Below, piece after piece: positions 17,425 through 24,664 of a stretch of 42,861 bases of DNA. The translations under genes were made by a program, and so were the position numbers. This DNA is from Bacteroidales bacterium. GTDB lineage: Bacteria > Bacteroidota > Bacteroidia > Bacteroidales > UBA932. The stretch spans positions 1 to 42,861 of the forward strand of contig JAFUJQ010000002.1 in assembly GCA_017473705.1 (NCBI GenBank), in the 5' to 3' direction. Below the pieces are notes generated by a model. That model did no database searches, was not told the origin of the DNA, and was given only the letters and a program-made list of their open reading frames with translations. The stretch's first letter is position 1. Every line of letters begins with the position of its first letter.

Positions 17425-18167
17425 TCTTCCTTTCTGATACTGAACTCACAGCCACAATAGAGCTGATTATAGAAATCATACTCCTTTATGATCTGAAGGC
17501 GGCGCTCCTGGAGTCCGCCTTTTCTCCAATTCTGTTCCCACCAGATGATTCCTGACGGAATCATCTCTACCCCCAGTCGACTCTCGTCGACAGCCCCGTG
17601 GGGGCATACCGACCACTCACTTACGTTCGGGTCGGGCGCCGTCGCTGCTTCGATGTTCTCCGAACATCTCGCTGACGCGAGCGGCGCGGCGCTGGAGCGC
17701 CTTACCAAGATTGGCTGCTGGCAGGCCCAACGGCCGGCTTCGTTGATCTGGTCAAGGGATTTCCAGCGGGATGACGCCAGAGTCGTGGTGATGACCTTTA
17801 TACCTTTTTCGCTGGCATACTGAGCCGTGCGCAAGAGGCGGAGCTTGAAGCATTTCAAGCATCGGCCTCCCCTCTCCGGCTCGTTCTCCAGGCCTTTGAC
17901 AGCCTCGAGCCAATTTTCATGGTCATAGTCCGCATCAACTATTTCCAGCCCGAGCGATTGAGCATAACGTGTGCACTCGTTCTTGCGGATTTCATATTCC
18001 TCAAGAGGATAGATGTTGGGATTGCAATAATATATGACAGGTGTGATTCCGTTCTGCATCAGCGCCTCTATGATGGCGCTTGAGCACGGAGCGCAGCAAG
18101 TGTGGAGAAGAACTGTCTTCTCCCCCATAGGTGCCTGTATTTCCATTTTCTTCTTCATCCCTGTCAT
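17421..18167 (-). CDS. queH: QueH-type epoxyqueuosine reductase with an internal insertion
   Basis: 248 residues. QueH reduces epoxyqueuosine to queuosine in tRNA. The family cysteines are present: HTCCAPC (24, 25, 28), RCLKC (103, 106) and CGC (238, 240), as are TTTLASSRWKSLDQINEAGRW and NWRKGGLQERR. Between GRWA (about 148) and WWEQNWRKGG (209 on) there are about 60 residues where homologues, as I know them, have roughly 8. The extra segment is encoded by a string of hairpins (17544-17701) and looks like an in-frame mobile-element insertion. The frame remains open and all cysteines survive, so the protein could still be active. Starts at 18158 or 18128 are also possible. Confidence 0.85.
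   Translation of the reverse strand: MTGMKKKMEIQAPMGEKTVLLHTCCAPCSSAIIEALMQNGITPVIYYCNPNIYPLEEYEIRKNECTRYAQSLGLEIVDADYDHENWLEAVKGLENEPERGGRCLKCFKLRLLRTAQYASEKGIKVITTTLASSRWKSLDQINEAGRWACQQPILVRRSSAAPLASARCSENIEAATAPDPNVSEWSVCPHGAVDESRLGVEMIPSGIIWWEQNWRKGGLQERRLQIIKEYDFYNQLYCGCEFSIRKED
17544..17701. mobile_element. Palindromic hairpin-array element inserted in-frame in queH
   Basis: Seven inverted repeats lie almost end to end: GATGATTCC/GGAATCATC (17544-17552, 17557-17565), GTCGAC/GTCGAC (17576, 17586), GCCCC/GGGGC (17593, 17601), CCGAC/GTCGG (17609, 17631), GATGTTC/GAACATC (17652, 17662), CTCGC/GCGAG (17668, 17677) and GGCGCT/AGCGCC (17688, 17696). The segment matches the stretch of QueH that has no counterpart in the family, and it reads through without a stop. 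It resembles the Rickettsia palindromic elements in behaviour, though not evidently in sequence. No other copy is seen in this window, so mobility is inferred. Confidence 0.65.
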
Positions 18168-18212
18168 TTCTTTCGCTGGCGTTCAAGCGGCAGGCCGATC
18201 AGGAAAACCGTA

Positions 18213-18220
18213 CAAAGATA
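18213..18220 (-). promoter_or_regulatory. -7 box of queH
   Basis: TATCTTTG on the minus strand, 45 bp before the queH start. It faces away from an identical box on the plus strand at 18233-18240. Confidence 0.55.
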
Positions 18221-18232
18221 AATCATTTTCAG

Positions 18233-18240
18233 TATCTTTG
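18233..18240 (+). promoter_or_regulatory. -7 box of the nhaC-like gene
   Basis: TATCTTTG on the plus strand, 20 bp before the antiporter ATG, giving a leader of about 15 nt. Confidence 0.6.
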
Positions 18241-18260
18241 CACCCTCAAAATCAATTGAC

Positions 18261-19562
18261 ATGACAAACAGTTCCGACAGGAAAGGTCTTCTGGCCCTCA
18301 GTCCGCTCATAATATTCCTCATCATATACCTTGTCTCCTGCATCATGGCAAGGGACTTCTACAGCATCCCGATCTCAGCAGCATTCCTGCTGGCATCGGT
18401 CTATGCCGTACTCATATGCAAGGGTAAGACACTCGAAGAGAGGATTGCGGTATTCTCAGAGGGAGCAGGCAACAGGAACGTGCTCCTGATGATATGGATA
18501 TTCGTCCTGGCCGGAGCATTCGCCTCAACAGCCAAGGAGATCGGAGCCATAGACGCCACTGTGAACATAGCCTTGAAGATACTCCCGGGCAAACTCATCT
18601 ATGCCGGCCTCTTTCTGGCATCGTGCTTCATATCGATGTCCATCGGCACCAGCGTCGGAACAATCGTCGCCCTCGTACCGATCGCAGCCGGCATCGCTCA
18701 GGAAGTCGGCACGGACATAGCAGCAGAGACATCTTTCATTACCGCCATCATCGTAGGAGGCGCATTCTTCGGAGACAACCTGTCGTTCATTTCCGACACC
18801 ACCATAGCAGCTACACGCACCCAGGGATGCTCGATGAAGGATAAATTCAAAGTGAATTTCAGGATAGTCGGTCCGGCCGCACTGGCAGTGACCGTGCTGT
18901 ACATATTCCTCGGAATGTCAGTAAATGCAAGCCCGGCCACCGAAGCCGTACACTGGTACCTCCTGCTGCCATACCTGCTGATCATCGGACTGGCACTCAG
19001 TGGAATGAATGTCTCGGCAGTGCTCACAATCGGCATTCTGACAAACGCTGTCATAGGATTCATTGACGGAAGTCTCTCATGGAGCGGATGGCTCGGGTCC
19101 ATAGGACGCGGCATCAGCGACATGGGAGACCTCATCATGGTTACCATGCTTGCCGGAGGAATGCTGGAGATGATCAAGGTGAATGGCGGTATCGACTACA
19201 TCGTAGGCGGGCTCACCCGCCGCATCCACGGCAAGCGTGGAGCTGAGCTTAGCATCGCCGGCCTGGTCAGCCTCGCCAATCTGTGCACAGCGAACAACAC
19301 CATAGCCATCATCGCCACCGGGCAGATAGCAAAGGACATCAGCGCCCGCTTCGGACTGGACCCTCGCAAGACAGCCAGCATCCTGGACACATTCTCCTGC
19401 CTCGTGCAAGGGCTCATCCCATACGGAGCGCAGCTCCTGATGGCCGCCGGCCTGGCCGGAGTATCATCAATATCGATCATAGGATATCTCTACTACCCGT
19501 TCGTCATGGGAGCCTTGGCCCTGGGAGCCATCATCTTACGCCTGCCTCGCCGTTACTCATAG
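18261..19562 (+). CDS. nhaC: NhaC family Na+/H+ antiporter
   Basis: 433 residues and strongly hydrophobic, with about 11-12 predicted membrane helices. Family features include GTSVGTIVALVPIA, VGGAFFGDNLSFISDTTIAATRTQGC and a second inverted half with LANLCTANNTIAIIATG. NhaC-type carriers exchange cytoplasmic Na+ for protons (some members exchange organic acids) in the inner membrane. It stands alone on the plus strand and converges with the oxidoreductase gene, overlapping its end by 6 bp. The exact exchanged substrate cannot be read from the sequence. Confidence 0.88.
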   Translation: MTNSSDRKGLLALSPLIIFLIIYLVSCIMARDFYSIPISAAFLLASVYAVLICKGKTLEERIAVFSEGAGNRNVLLMIWIFVLAGAFASTAKEIGAIDATVNIALKILPGKLIYAGLFLASCFISMSIGTSVGTIVALVPIAAGIAQEVGTDIAAETSFITAIIVGGAFFGDNLSFISDTTIAATRTQGCSMKDKFKVNFRIVGPAALAVTVLYIFLGMSVNASPATEAVHWYLLLPYLLIIGLALSGMNVSAVLTIGILTNAVIGFIDGSLSWSGWLGSIGRGISDMGDLIMVTMLAGGMLEMIKVNGGIDYIVGGLTRRIHGKRGAELSIAGLVSLANLCTANNTIAIIATGQIAKDISARFGLDPRKTASILDTFSCLVQGLIPYGAQLLMAAGLAGVSSISIIGYLYYPFVMGALALGAIILRLPRRYS

Positions 19563-20168
19563 CCTCACTGGTCCCGAAAAACGCCGTTCGATTTCCTTGA
19601 GCCACGCTTCGCGCTGCTCGCGGCTGACCTGCTTGACTTCGTTCAGGCTGGTCCATTCGATATTCTCAATACCGATCTGTCGGAATGTGCCCTTGATCAG
19701 CGATCCTTCCAAAGGATTGCCGAAAACCTCCTTATAGATGTCTGCAGGCGTGTTCATGGTAGTTATGACAGTTACCTTTCGGAGAGACAGTCTGGACACA
19801 AGTTTGCCATCTATCATATCATAGGCAATCGCAGGGAAGATGACCTTGTCGATAAATCCCTTGGTCATGGCCGGAGCGGTCATCCACCATATAGGGAAGA
19901 TCATCACAAGATGCTCCGCCCATTCGAGGTGCTCCTTATATTCCCTGACCTGATCGTCAATGGCATCGAGCGCATCCTTGCCGGCCTTGCCGGCTCCGAC
20001 AAATGCCATCAGATCCTTGGAACGCATCACCGGATCGAAATTGTCCTGGTCCAGATTGATTACCCTGCACTTATGGCCTCCTGCCTTGAGACCCCTCTCC
20101 ACAGCAGCCAGTATGGCCCCGCAGAAACTCCCTCCATAGGGATGATTGAATACAATAAGAGTGTTCAT
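19557..20168 (-). CDS. Flavodoxin-fold NAD(P)H oxidoreductase (quinone reductase-like)
   Basis: 203 residues of the Flavodoxin_2 family (MdaB/KefF/NQO-like). Seen: an N-terminal LIVFNHPYGGSF FMN-phosphate loop, WAEHLVMIFPIWWMTAPAMTKGFIDKV (the FPxWW flavin-binding segment) and a central TTMNTP strand-loop. Such enzymes pass two electrons from NAD(P)H to quinones or similar acceptors in the cytosol. It follows the LuxR-type regulator on the same strand by 47 bp with no obvious promoter between, so it may be the third gene of the hemerythrin operon and part of a redox-stress response. Confidence 0.85.
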   Translation of the reverse strand: MNTLIVFNHPYGGSFCGAILAAVERGLKAGGHKCRVINLDQDNFDPVMRSKDLMAFVGAGKAGKDALDAIDDQVREYKEHLEWAEHLVMIFPIWWMTAPAMTKGFIDKVIFPAIAYDMIDGKLVSRLSLRKVTVITTMNTPADIYKEVFGNPLEGSLIKGTFRQIGIENIEWTSLNEVKQVSREQREAWLKEIERRFSGPVRL

Positions 20169-20215
20169 GCTTCTTCGTTTTCCTCAGAAGCATTGCAATA
20201 CTGATGCTAGACTTT

Positions 20216-20821
20216 CTACAGCTCGACAGATGAAGGGTCTATCAGGTTGTTGAGAAGGGCGTAGACTGTGAGGCCGGCAACTGTCTTGATACCGGTCTTG
20301 CGTGTGATGTTCTTGCGATGAGTGATCACTGTGTGGATGGAAATGTTGTAGAAGTCGGCTATCTCCTTGTTGAGCATTCCCTTTGCCACACAGACCAGGA
20401 TTTCCTTTTCACGCGACGAGAGGTCATAGCCGTCAGACTCCGGAGTGTCTTCGTGAGAAGCGAGCGACTCGCGGAGCTTCTTGACCACAGCTACCGGATC
20501 ATCATACATGCTCACGACTCCGTCATACTGCCTGATCTGCTCATCCTCCATCGGGATGGTCTTCAACGCTACGACAGCGGCATCTGAATGTTCAGCCAGA
20601 CGTGCTCTTCCGGAAGCACGTGACACGTAGTCAAAGACAACAGGATCAATGATGATGACATCCACATCCATATTCCGCAAACGCGCTTCCGAAGCGTGCG
20701 AAAGGTCTGCCAGGATGCCTTCAACGCGAAATTCACCGTGCTCGGCAAGCGCAGCCTCCAGCCCTCTGGCGACAATCACAGAAGGCATTATGAGTAAAAC
20801 TTTTCTGAATCCCGTCTTCAT
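20216..20821 (-). CDS. LuxR-type regulator with degenerate receiver-like domain
   Basis: 201 residues from the ATG at 20821; a GTG three bases earlier is also possible. The C-terminus is a clear LuxR/GerE helix-turn-helix (LSSREKEILVCVAKGMLNKEIADFYNISIHTVITHRKNI). The N-terminal about 120 residues look like a receiver fold (VLLIMPSVIVARGLEAAL, VDVIIIDPVV) but lack the paired acidic residues after the first strand (LLIMPS). Phosphorylation is therefore doubtful. Its ATG overlaps the hemerythrin stop (TGATG), so the two are translationally coupled. Likely role: transcription control driven by the hemerythrin partner or a small signal; this is inference. Confidence 0.85.
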   Translation of the reverse strand: MKTGFRKVLLIMPSVIVARGLEAALAEHGEFRVEGILADLSHASEARLRNMDVDVIIIDPVVFDYVSRASGRARLAEHSDAAVVALKTIPMEDEQIRQYDGVVSMYDDPVAVVKKLRESLASHEDTPESDGYDLSSREKEILVCVAKGMLNKEIADFYNISIHTVITHRKNITRKTGIKTVAGLTVYALLNNLIDPSSVEL

Positions 20822-21516
20822 CACACCTCCATTTTATTTACGATCGGTATAAGCACCCTGTCCTCGATGATGGTGTGCTTCGCCAGGTCTTCATCCAGAC
20901 GGTATATCCTGTAGAGGACTTCGTTGCGAAGGACTGTGTCACAGGTGTCAGGAAGATATTTCATGACGATGTTCTTGAGGTCTCCCAGGGTCTCGTCTAT
21001 GTTGCTGTGGTTCTCCTCGAACTGCTCGATCGAGTATCCTTCCATTACCTTGCCGTCCTTGAGAGCTCTCACATATGGGAACACTGTCATCTCCTCGTAA
21101 GCGAAATGCTTCTCGACCTGCAGCTTATAGTCAGCGACAAACTTAGAGACGATCTTCTTCTGCATGTCGTCGCATGGCTCCACCATGGCATTGATGTTCT
21201 TCTCCAGACTGGCGAATTCCTTGTCCAGATAGAACGCATGGGAGCTGTGCAGATAGTCTACGATAGTCAGAGGGTCCGCCGACGAGAGAAGCTCGGCAGA
21301 GGGAACATAGTCGTCATATGTATATATGTTGCATATCAGCAGGAAGGACTCAAGATTGATTCTCTGCCTCTGGCATACCTCCCTTATGGTATTCTCACCG
21401 AATCCCAAGCTGATTCCCAGACGGGAAAGGACATTGAGAAGCTTGTAATTGACATCGACAAGATCCGCAAGCTTCATGGATTCGGAAAAGACGATTCGCT
21501 GTATCTCAGTAGTCAT
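20821..21516 (-). CDS. Hemerythrin HHE-domain protein (RIC/ScdA-like)
   Basis: 231 residues from the ATG at 21516, chosen over 21600 because the -7 box at 21535-21542 lies between. The N-terminal about 65 residues (LADLVDVNYKLLNVLSRLGISLGFG) resemble the ScdA_N region of iron-sulfur repair (RIC) proteins but lack its paired cysteines. The rest is a four-helix HHE domain with likely di-iron ligands His90 or His93, His137, Glu141 or Glu142, His170, His214 and Glu218 (HFAYEE, ENHSNID, HTIIEDR). Such proteins bind O2 or NO or donate iron for cluster repair. Coupling to a DNA-binding protein suggests a di-iron redox or NO sensor. Confidence 0.82.
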   Translation of the reverse strand: MTTEIQRIVFSESMKLADLVDVNYKLLNVLSRLGISLGFGENTIREVCQRQRINLESFLLICNIYTYDDYVPSAELLSSADPLTIVDYLHSSHAFYLDKEFASLEKNINAMVEPCDDMQKKIVSKFVADYKLQVEKHFAYEEMTVFPYVRALKDGKVMEGYSIEQFEENHSNIDETLGDLKNIVMKYLPDTCDTVLRNEVLYRIYRLDEDLAKHTIIEDRVLIPIVNKMEV

Positions 21517-21534
21517 ATCGCTGATTTTAATTTT

Positions 21535-21542
21535 CAAAGATA
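21535..21542 (-). promoter_or_regulatory. -7 box of the hemerythrin operon
   Basis: TATCTTTG on the minus strand, 18 bp before the chosen ATG. Further matches, TATATTTG (21552-21559) and TACCTTTG (21675-21682), lie upstream and could be alternative starts. Confidence 0.5.
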
Positions 21543-21726
21543 GTAATATTTCAAATATAGGAGGCGTCCCTCCCGGAAGGCCTCCCACAAAATACAACAA
21601 TTAAAAGAATTCGATTTCTATAACTATAATGGCTTATCTCATTGATTCCATCAGGTCGTCCCTGATTACGGATACAAAGGTACGGCCATAATCCTTCCCC
21701 GACAATCCCTAAATATTGGTATTTCT

Positions 21727-22752
21727 TCACAGCAGGCGGCCCTGATGGGTGGCGCGGGTCTCGAGGCGTTGGTCAAGGAGGCGTAGGAGCTCTACGTTTC
21801 GGATGAGACCCCATGGGGTCTCGTTGACGAAACGGGGAGGGACTTCGCCGACGAAGCGCTCTATGCTGAGAGTCGGACGGAGGCGTTCCAGCATGTCGAC
21901 AAAGAAGTCAAGGTATTCCTCCAGGCTGAATCGCTCAAAATCCTGAGGACAAACTGCATATTCCTGCTCCATCCTGGTGCCTTTGACGATCTGAAGCTGA
22001 TGGAATTTCACAGAACGCAGCGGCAATGCATTGATCATGGCGCACGAATCCAGCATCATCTGGCGCGTCTCTCCCGGAAGCCCGAGTATGAAATGGGCAC
22101 CGACATCTATGCCGCGCGCAGCTGTCATTTCGACAGCACGCCGCGCTGTCTCGAAATCATGTCCGCGATTGATGCGCCCAAGGGTCTGGTCATAGCATGA
22201 TTCCACGCCATATTCCACAATGACTACAGGAGCATGACGGACAGTGCCGTCGGCCATCTCACGCGACCACCCATGCATGGCGCTCCCACCGGCAAGCGCA
22301 GCAAGATAGTCCAGTTTCTGCTCATCCACGCAGTCCGGACGCGTACCTATGACCAGTCCAACCACCTTCGGATGCTCCAACGCCTCCTCATAAAGCGCCT
22401 TCAGACGCTCCAGAGGCGCATATGTATTCGAAAACGATTGGAAATATGCAAGATAATGCTCAGTGGTGCGATACCTCACCATATGGAACTCTATACCCTC
22501 GTCCAGCTGCTGATGCAGAGTCTTGCCCGCCGTGCTATACGAAGGATGGAACGCAGCATTGTCACAATAGGAGCATCCACCCCTGCCCACTGTACCGTCA
22601 CGGTTCGGGCAGGTGAAGCCGGCATCCAGCACTATCTTCTGCAGACGCTCGCCATAGCGCCTCTTGAAATAGCCCACAAAGGAGTTATATCTTTTCCCTT
22701 CCGGGAAACCATATTTCTCAAATCCAGCTTCCATATCTGCAAATTTAATCAT
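21727..22752 (-). CDS. TIGR01212/YhcC family radical SAM protein
   Basis: 341 residues from the ATG at 22752 (an ATG at 22734 is also possible; the longer 22851 start would cross the divergent promoter and neighbouring gene). The cluster motif CPNRDGTVGRGGCSYC, the following NAAFHPSY, then GTRPDCVDEQKLDYL, EYGVES, GAHFILGLPGE and LQIVKGTRMEQEY are typical of the YhcC group. These cytosolic enzymes bind a 4Fe-4S cluster and SAM; their physiological reaction is still unclear, so no specific role is given. Monocistronic as far as I can see. Confidence 0.88.
   Translation of the reverse strand: MIKFADMEAGFEKYGFPEGKRYNSFVGYFKRRYGERLQKIVLDAGFTCPNRDGTVGRGGCSYCDNAAFHPSYSTAGKTLHQQLDEGIEFHMVRYRTTEHYLAYFQSFSNTYAPLERLKALYEEALEHPKVVGLVIGTRPDCVDEQKLDYLAALAGGSAMHGWSREMADGTVRHAPVVIVEYGVESCYDQTLGRINRGHDFETARRAVEMTAARGIDVGAHFILGLPGETRQMMLDSCAMINALPLRSVKFHQLQIVKGTRMEQEYAVCPQDFERFSLEEYLDFFVDMLERLRPTLSIERFVGEVPPRFVNETPWGLIRNVELLRLLDQRLETRATHQGRLL
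22740..22747 (-). promoter_or_regulatory. Possible -7 box of the YhcC-like gene
   Basis: TAAATTTG on the minus strand overlaps the region of the two candidate ATGs. If real, transcription would start near the inner ATG at 22734 and the protein would begin MEAGFEKYG. Confidence 0.4.
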
Positions 22753-22759
22753 AATTTTG
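22752..22759 (+). promoter_or_regulatory. -7 box of the NlpC/P60 gene
   Basis: TAATTTTG on the plus strand, 22 bp before the ATG. Confidence 0.55.
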
Positions 22760-22781
22760 TATTCCCTTAAACAACACGCAT

Positions 22782-23885
22782 ATGAAAAGATTTCTGACAT
22801 ATATGACAATCGCGGTCGCTTTCGCGGCCATGGGACAGACTGCATCCGCACAAAGCCGTCAGGGCGACGCCGCCGGGCAGCCGGTTATCGGAAAACGGAT
22901 GGCTGTGACAGCGTTGTCAGAAAACATGATGAGGGCGCAGCCCGACTATGAGTCGGCACTGGAGACCCAGTCGCTCATGGGTACCGTCGTGGAGATCATC
23001 GACGAAGACAGATACTGGAGGCAGGTGGTTACTCCGGAGCCATATACGGCATGGTGCACCAATCTAGGCCTTGTCGAGATGACACCGGAGGAGATAAATG
23101 AATACAAGGCGGCGCCTAAATATATATGTATGACACACCACAGCGCCGTATACAGCAAGCCATCTACTGCTTCGCAGAGGATTTCCGACCTATCTATGGG
23201 CAATCTTCTGAGAATCGTGTTCACCCAGACAAAGAAGGGCGAGAAGCCGTCTGTCGTCAAGGGAAGGGCCAAAGGAGGCATAAAACGGTGGAACGAGGTG
23301 CGTCTGCCGGACGGAAGGACGGGCTGGACGCCGGCAGCCGACCTGGCCGAGTTCGACAGGTTTATGGAAAAACCGAAGCCGTCAGAAGCGGGCATCATAA
23401 GCACAGCCATGCAGTTTGTCGGCACACCATACCTTTGGGGAGGTACATCGAGCAAAGGCCTGGACTGCAGCGGACTTGTACGCCTGACATGGTTCATGAA
23501 CGGATATCTCCTTCCTCGAAACGCATCCCAGCAGGTATTCCTTGGCAGGGAAATCACCGTTGAAGCAGACCACAGCATAGGGGCCGACTCCCCTTACCTG
23601 CACGATGAAATGGTCAAGAGGACATGCAATCTCAAGCCAGGTGACCTCGTGTTCTTCGGCAACCCGGAAACAAGGTGGAAGAAAGAGTCGATCACCCATG
23701 TGGGCATATATATAGGAAACGGCGAAATCATCCACGCTTCACACATTGTCCGCATCAACTCCCTCATCCCGGGCACAAAGAATTATTACGAAAATTCACA
23801 CCGTCTCCTCAAGGCCCGCCGCCTTTTCGACTGGAAAGGAAAGGGACTCTCTCCAATCTCACAGAACAAGAGCTATAATCCATAA
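22782..23885 (+). CDS. NlpC/P60 family gamma-D-Glu-diaminoacid endopeptidase with SH3 domains
   Basis: 367 residues. A signal peptide ending ASAQ is followed by two SH3-like segments (about 38-100 and 112-190) and an NlpC/P60 domain (about 203-347). The catalytic Cys229 (GLDCSGLV), His306 (ITHVGIYIGNG) and third polar residue His318 (IIHASH) are present. The layout is that of YkfC-like enzymes, which cut the gamma-D-glutamyl to diamino-acid bond in murein peptides, here exported and probably periplasmic. A likely role is recycling or remodelling of cell-wall peptides. The gene is monocistronic and ends in a strong bidirectional terminator. Confidence 0.9.
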   Translation: MKRFLTYMTIAVAFAAMGQTASAQSRQGDAAGQPVIGKRMAVTALSENMMRAQPDYESALETQSLMGTVVEIIDEDRYWRQVVTPEPYTAWCTNLGLVEMTPEEINEYKAAPKYICMTHHSAVYSKPSTASQRISDLSMGNLLRIVFTQTKKGEKPSVVKGRAKGGIKRWNEVRLPDGRTGWTPAADLAEFDRFMEKPKPSEAGIISTAMQFVGTPYLWGGTSSKGLDCSGLVRLTWFMNGYLLPRNASQQVFLGREITVEADHSIGADSPYLHDEMVKRTCNLKPGDLVFFGNPETRWKKESITHVGIYIGNGEIIHASHIVRINSLIPGTKNYYENSHRLLKARRLFDWKGKGLSPISQNKSYNP

Positions 23886-23893
23886 AAAAGCTT

Positions 23894-23951
23894 GATAACA
23901 GAAAAAAAGACTGACGGTCACACTGACCTGTCAGTCTTTTTTTCTGTTATC
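23894..23951. terminator. Strong bidirectional terminator
   Basis: A perfect 22-bp inverted repeat (arms 23894-23915 and 23930-23951) has a 14-base loop. An A-run on the left arm and a T-run on the right arm let it work in both directions. It separates the NlpC/P60 gene from the convergent 91-residue gene. Confidence 0.92.
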
Positions 23952-23963
23952 GAGCGTAGCAGA

Positions 23964-24239
23964 TTACTCCTGCTTTGAAACTACTGCGCTGAGTTTCTCG
24001 CAGAGTTCGTCGAGTTTCTCGAACATCTCCTGAGTGAGAGCTCTGTAGAATGCCTTCTTGTTGCCCTCCGGGTGGTTCGCCCTTGTCTTGAGGCTGTTGT
24101 AAAGCTCTACGGCTTCGTCGATTATCTGTGCGATCTCGTCAGCATCCTTGTGAGGGTTGAGCGCTACGAAAAGTGCGCAGTCATCAATGAATTCTGCTAC
24201 GAAATACTCGATGTCTTTTTTGAAAACTCTGAGGTTCAT
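23964..24239 (-). CDS. Small conserved-looking hypothetical protein
   Basis: 91 residues, acidic and predicted all-helical with no signal or membrane segment, so cytosolic. Notable stretches are VFKKDIEYFVAEFIDDC, NPHKDADEIAQIIDEAVELYN and EMFEKLDELCEKL. It has its own -7 box (24277-24284) and shares the bidirectional terminator. Good codon structure, a promoter and terminator support a real gene. I do not recognise a family with an assigned function. Confidence 0.75.
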   Translation of the reverse strand: MNLRVFKKDIEYFVAEFIDDCALFVALNPHKDADEIAQIIDEAVELYNSLKTRANHPEGNKKAFYRALTQEMFEKLDELCEKLSAVVSKQE

Positions 24240-24276
24240 AATTAATACGTATTACTTGATTTTTGTTATAACGACG

Positions 24277-24284
24277 CAAATATA
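24277..24284 (-). promoter_or_regulatory. -7 box of the 91-residue gene
   Basis: TATATTTG on the minus strand, 37 bp before the ATG. Confidence 0.55.
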
Positions 24285-24413
24285 GCAAAATTTCCATTCG
24301 TTTCCCGTATACACCGGCAAAAAACAATGATTGCTGGCTATTTGTGAATTAGCCCTGAAAGATTTACGACAATCGTTTCGAAGGTGTCAAGACTGAGCAG
24401 AACACCTACCCTT

Positions 24414-24524
24414 CCCGTTGAGCGACCATAAGAAACCTCCGTGTATTTCACCGCTCATCGGGTCCTTTGTGCTGCACATTGAGCGAATAAAAGGCTGATA
24501 ACAAGAGATTTTCCGCTCAACGGG
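24414..24524. repeat. REP-like repeats upstream of the RAYT gene
   Basis: Two inverted pairs of one core: CCCGTTGAGCGA (24414-24425) with CCGCTCATCGGG (24451-24462), and CATTGAGCGAA (24477-24487) with TTCCGCTCAACGGG (24511-24524). The same core, in both orientations, recurs downstream of the transposase-like gene. Outside these units the 24285-24565 stretch shows nothing coding. Confidence 0.75.
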
Positions 24525-24565
24525 TAGATTTATTTTGATTTAAGATTCCAAATGCTAATCTTTGC

Positions 24566-24664
24566 ATGGCACTTCTAGATCCACTTAAATGGTCTGGGTG
24601 GAGATGGAGAGAGGAGACGGGTAAACAGACCATAAATCATCGACAGAAGAAGGCACAAGAATGA
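24566..24664 (+). CDS. Possible 32-residue leader ORF coupled to the RAYT gene
   Basis: An ATG at 24566 opens a short frame, basic and tryptophan-containing (MALLDPLKWSGWRWREETGK and on), whose TGA overlaps the ATG of the next gene (ATGA at 24661-24664). The overlap suggests translational coupling. It may be a leader peptide or the remains of an N-terminal extension. No homologue is recognised and it may be chance. Confidence 0.35.
   Translation: MALLDPLKWSGWRWREETGKQTINHRQKKAQE

Noticed and set aside
21552-21589. GGAGGC/GCCTCC inverted repeat upstream of the hemerythrin gene as a terminator or operator
   Set aside because: Short arms, no T-run, and it overlaps several alternative promoter matches; no support for a specific role.
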